Source: Haliea sp.
Lineage (GTDB): Bacteria; Pseudomonadota; Gammaproteobacteria; Pseudomonadales; Halieaceae
NCBI GenBank assembly: GCA_016704305.1
Contig: JADJAL010000053.1
Span: 1-24,809, forward strand
DNA: 24,809 nucleotides
Direction of reading: 5' to 3'
The notes under the pieces are model-generated. The model did no database searches, had not been told where the DNA came from, and saw nothing but the letters and a program-made list of their open reading frames with translations. This document shows positions 17,015 through 24,809 of the stretch, in pieces. Within the stretch, counting starts at the first letter, position 1. Each line of letters begins with the position of its first letter. Both the position numbers and the translations under genes were made by a program.

Positions 17015-17292
17015 GAGAGATCCTCCAGTGTGATCAGGCCGCGCTGCTGCGCGTCCTCGATCAGGTCTTGCAGGTCCGCGTGCAGTTGCGCGGCGTCTAC
17101 GTCGTATTCATCCAGCAGCGTGTTTTGGATAGTGCGCAAATCGGCGCCCTCGCGGATCAAATGCCAGATGCGGGTGCCCACGGCATCCAGGCCGAAGTAG
17201 CACTCGCTGTCCAGATCCAGTATCACTGTCTCGCCCGCGAGTTCCTGGGAGATGACCTGCGGGGACAATCTGGCGATTTGATCGAGGTTCAT
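17011..17292 (-). CDS. PqqD-like protein (RiPP recognition element fold)
   Basis: The product is about 93 residues. It matches the PqqD family: RLSPQVISQELAGETVILDL, then ECYFGLDAVGTRIWHLI, then helices DLRTIQNTLLDEYDV and LHADLQDLIEDAQQRGLI. PqqD and its relatives bind leader peptides and hand them to modifying enzymes. Here no precursor peptide, radical SAM protein or PQQ gene is visible; instead the gene overlaps the molybdoenzyme by four bases. I prefer ATG at 17292 because a GGA lies seven bases upstream and homologues usually begin near there. ATGs at 17304 and 17310 would add four or six residues. The role could be as a chaperone for its partner enzyme, which is inference. Confidence 0.88.
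   Translation of the reverse strand: MNLDQIARLSPQVISQELAGETVILDLDSECYFGLDAVGTRIWHLIREGADLRTIQNTLLDEYDVDAAQLHADLQDLIEDAQQRGLITLEDLS
17021..17026 (-). promoter_or_regulatory. Ribosome-binding site of the molybdoenzyme
   Basis: GGAGGA on the - strand, six bases before the ATG at 17014 and inside the 3' end of the PqqD-like gene. It is the best Shine-Dalgarno match I noticed in the window. It would let the enzyme be made in excess of the small protein upstream. Confidence 0.7.
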
Positions 17293-17510
17293 CGTGCAAT
17301 CCATCGGCATCAGCTAGCACGCGGTAGTGTAACGCAGGCGATAGTATCCAACACATTGAAAAGGGGCGCGATTCCTTGTCGGGCTATCCTTTACTTGGCT
17401 CAGGAAGGTAAGCTTAGCGCCGCCGAATGGGTATACCGCAGACGCTTGCGCGGTAAACCTGCCCGAGGCAGCAGTATCGCAATAACCCCGCCCCGCATAG
17501 AGGATAGATC

Positions 17511-18656
<1,146 letters not shown>

Positions 18657-19688
18657 TTTCTTCCAGCATGGGCAAGTTGGAGTGCAAGGAATACTGCTGC
18701 ACTACGCGCGTTCTCGCCGCTTCGCCCATGGTTTTTCTGCGCTCGGGCTGGTCACGCAAAATACGCAAGGCTGCAACCCACTCCTGCTCACTGGAGGCAA
18801 GGTAACCACAATCCGGACTCACAACATCGACATTCGCACCCACCCTCGATGCAATCACCGGAACTGCACACGCCATGTATTGGATAAGCTTGAAGGCACA
18901 CTTTCCCCTCGCCCACTCGTCATCCGTCAGTGGCATCACGCCGACGTCAAAACTGTTTAGCAGTGCGATCTCTGTGTCTTCATTCCATGCGACCTCGTCT
19001 ACCCGCACTCCAGGTATCAATGGCGCTTTACCCCCGATAACGACAAGTCGCACTGGCCCTTCCCGGGCTATCAGCGCAAGAGGAGCGATGAGTTCGGCCA
19101 GATAGGGCGCCGTAGACGGGGAGCCGATCCAGCCCACGGTGAAAGTAGTAGCGTCGCGCGAGTTGGGGACAGGCACGTAGCGTCCGGTATCCACCACGGT
19201 TGGTAGCAACCGGGTACGTGTGTTTAGCCCCCGGGCATACCCCGCCAATGTCTGGTTGCCGGCCGTTACAACGGCGGCACCGGCAATGATTGCGTCGAAT
19301 TTTCGCCCCAGGATCGGGCGCATGACACCCAGTCTGCCGCCTTGATACTTGAGGTAAAAGGCGTCGTCAAAATCGTAAACATAGGGCTTTGGCAGCAAAG
19401 CGTACTCCGCCCAGGCCGGGAGCAACGGAAACAGCTCGCAGTAGACGATGGACAGGTCGAAGTTTTCGCTTTCGCTGCGCAATTCCCGAAGACGCTGCCA
19501 GCCAGTCTGCAGCAGGTTCAACCAGGGCATAGGCCCGCCGTTAAAGCGTTGCTGTAGATAGTTGTCATCCAGCAGGTACCGAATATCCAGCGCGATGCCC
19601 CTCTCGGCCAGGCCGGGCACATACTGGCCAAGGCGGTACCGGGTGCTGGCCGCCATCGGTCCATACAACGCAAGCCCGAGTACCTTGA

Positions 19689-20903
19689 TCAAGGTTGAAT
19701 ACCAACTGCGCCAACGGACGCCAGGATGCTTCGATAGAGCAGTTTATATGCGGCAGTACCTGCGCTCAGGGAAAACACTTCTTCCGCCGCCTTGCGGCAG
19801 CGCTGTGCCAGATCCGGTGCTTGCATAAGCTCGTCCAGTTCCGCGAGTGCGGCCGCCATCGCTGCGTCCCCCGCGTCAGCCACCAATACACCTACCCGGT
19901 GCTCGGCGATAATCCGTGCGACATCGCCGACCCCGGCGTTGGCAACCACCGGTATGCCGCAGCCAAGCGCCTCCCCCATGCGGGTAGGTGAACTGCCCAG
20001 CTTGCTCAAGCCCTCGGTAAAAAACATCACCGACACACTGTGGGCCTGCACGGCCTCATGTACCAGATGCGAGGCCCTGGGGAATATGGCAATACGCCAC
20101 TGCAGCTCCGGCGCAAAGTCCAGGGCGTCGCATACCTGGTCAATAGCATCGCGCGTGACGATTTCGAATCTGGCGTGCGGGTCCCTGGCGGCTGCGCGAA
20201 AGAAGGCCGCGAGCCAGTCCAGGCGAAACCAGCCGCTGAGTACCGTGCCCACGCATGCATAAACCCGTGGCCCACTGGCTGGCTGGTCGCTGGTGACAAA
20301 ACGGTCGAGGTCCGCACAGGTCGGAATTACGGTAACGCGCTGCCCTGCCAGCTCATGCGGATAAATGGACTGCAGGTAATCCACGGCCGCATGGGTGAGC
20401 GACACAACTCCCGCTGCACGGCGCAAGCAGGCGCGCTCGGCCCAATTGATGGCACGGTGCAGCACTGCGCCACGGCGTAACCTGCCGGCCGTTATCAATT
20501 CCTCCGGCCACAGGGCACGCATGTCGAAAATGAACGGCGTACCTGTGAGGCGGTTCACCAGCAGGGCCACAGCTGCCGGAATGTAGGAGCGCGCATGGAT
20601 CAGGCTGGCATTGCCACGGCGCACTTCGCGCAGGCAGAGCCACAAGAACTGCAACATGCTCAAGGCGGGCGCAAGCACCGGTGGGTTGTAACGAAAGCGT
20701 TGCGGCAGCCAGCGTATGCCATGGTGCTCACAGATGGCACTGACACGTTGCATGGCCTCTGCGTCAGCCAGATCCTCGGCCTTTTCAAAGCTGACTATGG
20801 TGAATGCATAGTCCGTTGACAGGCCGCGCAGATAAGCCAGTACCTGGCTCTGGCCAAGAGGTTCGCACAGGCCGTTGCGGGTGATGTAGAGAACGGGTGT
20901 CAT
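19689..20903 (-). CDS. Glycosyltransferase family 4
   Basis: The 404-residue product begins with VLYITRNGLCEPLGQSQVL, typical of a GT4 subgroup found in exopolysaccharide loci. IHARSYIPAAVALLVNRLTG and FIFDMRALWPEE form the acceptor-domain core. YACVGTVLSGWFRLDWLAAF and SKLGSSPTRMGEALGCGIPV form the donor domain, the latter with Glu in the usual EX7E area. It should transfer a sugar to a lipid-linked intermediate at the cytoplasmic membrane face. The ATG at 20903 lies 10 bp after the previous glycosyltransferase stop, and its own stop overlaps the next start. The uninterrupted frame and full length suggest it is intact. Confidence 0.9.
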   Translation of the reverse strand: MTPVLYITRNGLCEPLGQSQVLAYLRGLSTDYAFTIVSFEKAEDLADAEAMQRVSAICEHHGIRWLPQRFRYNPPVLAPALSMLQFLWLCLREVRRGNASLIHARSYIPAAVALLVNRLTGTPFIFDMRALWPEELITAGRLRRGAVLHRAINWAERACLRRAAGVVSLTHAAVDYLQSIYPHELAGQRVTVIPTCADLDRFVTSDQPASGPRVYACVGTVLSGWFRLDWLAAFFRAAARDPHARFEIVTRDAIDQVCDALDFAPELQWRIAIFPRASHLVHEAVQAHSVSVMFFTEGLSKLGSSPTRMGEALGCGIPVVANAGVGDVARIIAEHRVGVLVADAGDAAMAAALAELDELMQAPDLAQRCRKAAEEVFSLSAGTAAYKLLYRSILASVGAVGIQP

Positions 20904-20913
20904 GACGTCCTTG

Positions 20914-22023
20914 CTACCGCTGCGCTGAAATTTCGGGAAACACCAGCGCGAGATAGCGTCGTGCTGCGATTGCCGGGCTGAAGTCAGCTGCTCGTTTTTT
21001 CAAATCTTCAGGTAGATGGGGCATATCAAGTTCGGCCTCAATCGCAATCGCGAGCGCACTCGCATCACCCACGGGGACCAGCCTTCCCAATGCACCGTAT
21101 TCAAGTATCTCTCTTGGCCCCGAGGGACAATCCGTCGACACAACGGGGGTTCCACAGCTCATCGCTTCGACAATCACGTTGCCGAAGCCTTCATAATCGG
21201 AAGACAGGATAAACAGGTCGGCGCGCTGATAGTAAGCCGCAAGGACATCGACGTGCCCTGCCAGGCTCACATGCTCAGTGAGTCCACAGGTCCTGACCAG
21301 TTGCCGGATATGGGCCTCCTGCGGTCCTGTGCCAAGAATAACCAGGTGCGCGGGCCGCCGCTCCAGCAGCTGCGACAATGCGCGCAGCATGACAGGGTAG
21401 TTCTTCGCTTCTTTGAGCCTGCCTACCGCAAGCAGGCGCGCCCCCGTATGGCCCTGCCACGCATCGCCCACCTCGTTGAGGCCTTCCCCACCAGATTGAA
21501 TGCACTGTGTACTCACAGGGTTGTGAATAACCGTCACCGACTCCGGGGTCAACCGGCCCAGCCGCGCAACATCCGATGCCACACCGCAGGAGACACCTAC
21601 GCGCGCTGCCGCCAAAGGGTAAGCCAGCGCAATGCTTGCACGCATCAGGAGCCAATGCACAGCTCCCTGGTTCGCGTACTGGGCCGAGAGAATAGTGTGG
21701 TCCGAAACCACCACGGGGGTGCTTGTCCGCGCGAGGCGCGCTGCGATCACGCAGGCCACAGTAAATGGCCACATGGAAGCAATCACCAGGTCCGGGCGCT
21801 CCGCACGCAGATACGCCATGAAGGGCCGGATGAAACTGCGTATTCGCGATGCACCGAAAGTAAAAATACGTACTTCATCGTGAAAATAAGGACGGGCATC
21901 CTGCGGCTCATCGGCAATCACGATATCGACAGCAAAGCCCAGCAATTGAAACTCGTGCGCAAGGTCAATTTGCACGCGCTCGGCGCCGCCCAACGGTAGC
22001 ATGCCGCGCCTCGCTTCACCCAT
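20914..22023 (-). CDS. Glycosyltransferase family 4, N-terminal strand apparently missing
   Basis: The 369-residue product has the conserved LPLGGAERVQIDLAHEF near its N-terminus, then VSDHTILSAQYANQG, LLAVGRLKEAKNYPVMLRAL, the EX7E motif EGFGNVIVE and AMSCGTPVVSTDCPSGPREIL. It is most like GalNAc or galactosyl transferases of the PglH/PglJ type. Family members normally open with a hydrophobic first strand (about ten residues such as MKILFVI) before GGAERV. Here only MGEARRGM precedes it, and upstream bases are read by the acetyltransferase in another frame. The start ATG at 22023 is therefore the only option, and about 5-12 residues seem to be lost. It may be inactive, or the sequence may have a small deletion at the junction. 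Confidence 0.88.
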   Translation of the reverse strand: MGEARRGMLPLGGAERVQIDLAHEFQLLGFAVDIVIADEPQDARPYFHDEVRIFTFGASRIRSFIRPFMAYLRAERPDLVIASMWPFTVACVIAARLARTSTPVVVSDHTILSAQYANQGAVHWLLMRASIALAYPLAAARVGVSCGVASDVARLGRLTPESVTVIHNPVSTQCIQSGGEGLNEVGDAWQGHTGARLLAVGRLKEAKNYPVMLRALSQLLERRPAHLVILGTGPQEAHIRQLVRTCGLTEHVSLAGHVDVLAAYYQRADLFILSSDYEGFGNVIVEAMSCGTPVVSTDCPSGPREILEYGALGRLVPVGDASALAIAIEAELDMPHLPEDLKKRAADFSPAIAARRYLALVFPEISAQR

Positions 22024-22876
22024 TCGGTGCCGAGTTGGATCAACTCTCCACCAAATCCTGCCTTGAAGCGATAGATGCCATCCTCCGCGCTCTGGTTGGC
22101 CAGCCCACCAAGGTCATACCAGCGATAACCGTTTTGCTGGAGCCAGAGCATGATCTGCCAATGGAGAAATTGACCGGCGCCGTCGTTGTGCCTTTGAAGC
22201 ATGACCCCGTACATGAACAGACCGGTAGGGCCAGCCAGGTAAACATGGAGATAGCCGAGCGTGCCACCTGCATCCTCAACCACGAAAAGTACTGCACAGC
22301 CCCCGGCATACATGGCCTGCAATAAATGCAGTCCAGGAGCGTGGAAGCCCTTTGCCCGGGATAACGCATGCAAGTGCCGGACAAAGTCGTTGAGCAGGGC
22401 GCAGTCGGTGTGCGCAGGACCCGCACAGCAGTTCCACCAGCGATTGCCTTACGGATTTTCCGACGGCAATCAGAACTCATTGCCTGCATGAGTGTTTCAG
22501 GTGACGCATGCAGGTCTACGACAAACGTCGCAGTGTTCAGCAAGCGCTCGGAGTCGCCAGCCGGATGGAATCCCTGCTCCCTGAGCCACTCATGCTCGTC
22601 GGAGCAGACGGAAAAATCGTGCAGAACAGTCTCGTGCAGTAGTCCGCGCTGCCCTTGCCTGGTTACCAGTTGCCTGGTTACCAGTTCCCTGCCGCAATCG
22701 TCTTGCGTGGCGCGCGCGAGTATGAGCGAACGGGTGAGCGGACCGACGCGCTTCTCAAGGATTCTCAGGAATGCGACTTCTTGCAGTACGCGCCAGCCGT
22801 AGAATTTCTGGTGCGCCCAATTCTCCTCCAGGAAAATACTGGAGTAAGGGTCGTCTTGCCCCTGTGAAGTTATCAT
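21918..22876 (-). pseudogene. FemAB-like GNAT acetyltransferase of polysaccharide locus, frameshifted
   Basis: Two frames make one protein of about 319 residues. The first part (ATG at 22876, sharing one base with the methyltransferase stop, TGATG) covers FLEENWAHQKFYGWRVL and the FemAB-like SSDCRRKIRKAIAGG. After TPTAP it must shift to continue LLNDFVRHLHALSRAKGF, then YGVMLQRHNDGAGQFLHWQI, GYRWYDLGGLANQSAEDGI and YRFKAGFGGELIQLGTEW, all typical of the family. One C lost from CCCC (GGG at 22397-22399 on the + strand) explains the break. As sequenced, the first frame runs on to 22040. Such proteins attach acyl groups to sugars or peptides; here probably to an amino sugar of the polymer. The end overlaps the next glycosyltransferase by about 106 bp in another frame. 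Confidence 0.82.
22655..22691 (-). repeat. 15-bp in-frame tandem repeat inside the acetyltransferase gene
   Basis: TTGCCTGGTTACCAG occurs twice back to back (22655-22669 and 22670-22684) and is followed by seven bases of a third unit with one mismatch. It encodes the pentapeptide LVTRQ twice (ELVTRQLVTRQGQ) and does not alter the frame. Confidence 0.85.
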
Positions 22877-23643
22877 CAGGTCGTGCGCTTGCAGGCGTAG
22901 TAGAACCAGGGGGCAAGAGACGGACTGCTGACCACTGGAAAGTGCCCGTTCACAACTTCCAGGATCGAAAAGCCAGCCGCTTCAACCTGCGGCTTTATGG
23001 TGTGGGGTGTTGAGACATAATGATCCATGCCGCCATGCACAGGGTCATGGATATAGCCCTCATGCTGCCAGAACGCGTCGGATGCCAGCCCCCGCAAAGC
23101 CAGTGATGCGCTTTTTAATACCGCGCGCGCGATGCGCCAGGGAATACGATAACCGCTCGCCCCCTGCAACTGCGGCCAGTGTCCAAGTACGCGCGCATTG
23201 TGTGAAGAGAATATGAACAGGCCTTCTGGCTTGAGCACCCTGGCGATTTCTCCCAGGCATTTGGCGCGCCCTTCGTCGGACCGTATGACATCAATGCCGT
23301 TGAAGGGGAAAACTACCGCGTCGAATGTCTTGTCTTCAAAGCATGCCATGGTAGTTGCGTCACAATGCACAAAAGCCAGATCGGGCCACTGCTGCCGACA
23401 CGCTGCCACCATCGCCGCAGAATAATCCGCCCCTACGTAGCGCCGCGCGATTGCTGACAGCGCAGGCGTGGTGCGCCCACCGCCTACACCCAGATCGAGA
23501 ATGTCGCTGCCCTCCTTGAGCCAGCGAAGGAACAAATGCTCCTCGGCCGGTTGCAGCCCGGTCAAGCCGAGGTAATAGGCCACAACCGCATCGCTTTGAT
23601 ACTTTTGCAGGTTGCCATCGATGGACATTCGGGAAGGTTCCAT
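22876..23643 (-). CDS. Class I SAM-dependent methyltransferase
   Basis: The 255-residue product has the SAM-binding glycine motif DILDLGVGGGRTTPAL near 47-62, the acidic strand end GADYSAAMVAACR, DATTMACFEDKTFDAVVF and the motif EIARVLKPEGLFIFSSHN. This is a methyltransf_25-type Rossmann fold, probably acting on sugars or their lipid carriers given the neighbours. The C-terminal third (HEGYIHDPVHGGMDHYVSTP, then HTIKPQVEAAGF) is common in polysaccharide-locus methyltransferases. I kept ATG at 23643, six bases after the deacetylase stop. An ATG at 23628 has a better GGAA spacing and would shorten it by five residues. Its stop shares one base with the acetyltransferase start. Confidence 0.9.
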   Translation of the reverse strand: MEPSRMSIDGNLQKYQSDAVVAYYLGLTGLQPAEEHLFLRWLKEGSDILDLGVGGGRTTPALSAIARRYVGADYSAAMVAACRQQWPDLAFVHCDATTMACFEDKTFDAVVFPFNGIDVIRSDEGRAKCLGEIARVLKPEGLFIFSSHNARVLGHWPQLQGASGYRIPWRIARAVLKSASLALRGLASDAFWQHEGYIHDPVHGGMDHYVSTPHTIKPQVEAAGFSILEVVNGHFPVVSSPSLAPWFYYACKRTT

Positions 23644-23649
23644 AAAAAA

Positions 23650-24638
23650 TCAGGGTTTCGGTGGATACCGCAAACTGCCCAGGGCCCTGAAGCGTGTCTC
23701 GGCGATGGTGTCTCCATAAAACGTGAAGCGGTTGTGCAACCAGTTCTCCCGCCGGGAAAAATTCTCTCCCACGCATAAAACATGGTCAAAACCCGCTGCG
23801 CGCACTGCATCCACCTGCTCCTTACGCAGCATACCGTTGGGAAAGGCATAGACAAATGGGTATGTGGTTCCAAGGTTCGCCAAATACTCCTGCATCGCCT
23901 GGCATCCTCCACGACATAATCGTTGCTTTCGACACTCATGGACGCGTGCTCCCATGAGTGTGCTCCAATCTCGTGGACGCCTGCAATCTCGGCAACTTGT
24001 GCGCGAGTCATCATTGGCGTCGTACGAAAATCATCAAACCGATCGAACAGCGGTGTGAGGTCAGCGAGAATCTGTTGTTGTTCAACCATGGGTTTTGCCT
24101 TCAGGGTCGCCGACATCCTTAAGGCGAGTCTCGCTCTATCGAGTTGAGAAAATCCCGCTGGGTGTCCCGGAAACTTGATCTCTGACAACAGTTTTTCAGG
24201 CGCAGACATCAGGAAGTCCTGAACCATTACATTGATGGGTGGCAAGCCGCTTTCAATACAACCGGGTATTACGTTTTGATTTGCCTTGAGCCCGTGTCGC
24301 CCAAGAATAGGCATTGCGATCTCATAGAAATCAGAATATCCGTCGTCGAATGACAACGTCAGCGGTGGGCGAGGATCATCGTCCTGCTGCCCAAGCTCCG
24401 CAAAGGTGATGATGTTGAAGCGTGGCTTCAACCAGCCGAGTAGTTCATCGAATAGCTCTGGAGAAAGCGCGCCGTAACCGCTGTTTGATGGTTCTGCTAC
24501 CCGGTGCAGGCAAAGAATTGTGAGGGACTTGGCGGCGCTGATTATCCGCAACTTGGCATGCAGGGCAAGGGAATTGGCAAGCAAGCTCATGGCCAGAGGC
24601 TTGGTCACGCGGCGCAATGACGTTCTAAGTACGGACAC
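23650..24638 (-). pseudogene. Polysaccharide deacetylase (NodB homology domain), frameshifted
   Basis: Two frames give one protein of about 329 residues. The first carries ILCLHRVAEPSNSGYG, the catalytic LTLSFDDGYSDFYEIAMP (FDDG at 97-100 from the GTG start) and the zinc-binding HSWEH (227-231) in EIGAHSWEHASMSV. After YVVEDA it must shift to continue QAMQEYLANLGTTYPFVYAF, PNGMLRKEQVDAVRAAGF and a C-terminus at 23650. One C lost near 23901 (GG on the + strand) would explain it. The family removes N-acetyl groups from amino sugars in the envelope. I chose GTG at 24638 because GAGGGG precedes it; TTG at 24650 and ATG at 24590 are alternatives. As sequenced, the first frame runs out of family match after the break and ends at 23562. 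Confidence 0.84.
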
Positions 24639-24642
24639 GCGT

Positions 24643-24648
24643 CCCCTC
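24643..24648 (-). promoter_or_regulatory. Candidate ribosome-binding site that decides the deacetylase start
   Basis: GAGGGG on the - strand, four bases before GTG at 24638. No comparable site precedes the TTG at 24650 or the ATG at 24590. Spacing is a little short, so this is a preference only. Confidence 0.35.
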
Positions 24649-24730
24649 AATACCAGGCATCAAGCCCACCGGGCAATACCACCGCACAAGCTGGGTAATA
24701 TTGGCAGTGCTCATCCTGATGCCCCTTCGA

Positions 24731-24809
24731 TCAACATCGAACAGCCAGGGAGTTATTGCCGTCCAGTCGCACAACATTGTATTTGTCCCTGTTGAAGAAG
24801 CGCGATACC
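24731..24809 (-). CDS. Possible C-terminal fragment of an upstream gene
   Basis: From the right edge the - strand is open for 25 codons in one frame (ending NRDKYNVVRLDGNNSLAVRC, TGA at 24731-24733), which reads like protein. A second frame is also open from the edge to about 24625 but has a less natural composition. I do not recognise either. The position, about 90 bp before the deacetylase start on the same strand, fits the tail of another gene of the polysaccharide block. Confidence 0.3.
   Translation of the reverse strand, partial: VSRFFNRDKYNVVRLDGNNSLAVRC

Noticed and set aside
4837..17292. Lasso-peptide system from an AsnB homologue and a PqqD-like protein
   Set aside because: The two genes are over 10 kb apart. 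The AsnB homologue has a full glutaminase domain with Cys2 and polysaccharide-type neighbours, and there is no B2-type protease, precursor peptide or transporter.
17400..17493. Small precursor-peptide gene (31 codons, - strand) upstream of the PqqD-like gene
   Set aside because: It has no ribosome-binding site, lies in the leader of the divergent flavin oxidoreductase gene and shows no leader/core layout or conserved cleavage motif.

Overview
The window looks like a chromosomal segment of a GC-rich marine-type gammaproteobacterium (a Halieaceae/Cellvibrionales-like relative is my guess). This is inferred from gene style (DUF1111 di-haem oxidoreductase, LemA plus M48 protease pair, ElyC-like DUF218 protein, exopolysaccharide-type asparagine synthetase and FemAB-like acetyltransferase) and GC-rich codon use. 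No rRNA, tRNA, CRISPR array or transposase gene was seen, and no gene-free stretch exceeds 300 bp.

Layout. 1-249: 3' end of a di-haem oxidoreductase on the + strand. 315-2561: a secreted protein with a Cys-rich tail and an FAD monooxygenase, both on the - strand. 2626-9254 (-): a polysaccharide block with UDP-glucuronate 4-epimerase, UDP-glucose dehydrogenase, asparagine synthetase (frameshifted), an EpsG/Wzy-like polymerase and a family 4 glycosyltransferase. Facing away from it (+) are galE and a DUF218 envelope protein. 11471-14648 (-): a one-domain AraC regulator with a clear intrinsic terminator, then a LemA/M48 protease pair. 14720-14844: a 125-bp element bounded by near-perfect 33-bp inverted repeats. 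14879-17292 (-): a PqqD-like protein overlapping a molybdopterin oxidoreductase. 17511-18619 (+): an Old Yellow Enzyme family flavin oxidoreductase. 18625-24809 (-): a second polysaccharide block with a NodB-type deacetylase, a methyltransferase, a FemAB-like acetyltransferase and three glycosyltransferases, tightly packed with 1-10 bp spacing or overlaps.

How the genes fit together. UDP-glucose dehydrogenase and the overlapping epimerase would supply UDP-glucuronate and UDP-galacturonate, and GalE would supply UDP-galactose. The four glycosyltransferases would build a lipid-linked repeat unit, with the asparagine synthetase homologue, acetyltransferase, methyltransferase and deacetylase tailoring the sugars. 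The EpsG-like protein would polymerise the units. The initiating phosphosugar transferase, flippase and export genes are not in the window, so the locus probably continues past the right edge.

Two things stand out. First, at least four genes carry single-base frameshifts (near 5686, 18587, 22397 and 23901). Three of these look like loss of one base from a short homopolymer, which suggests consensus errors or recent decay. Second, the long inverted-repeat element upstream of lemA and the PqqD/molybdoenzyme pair are unusual and not explained by the surrounding genes.
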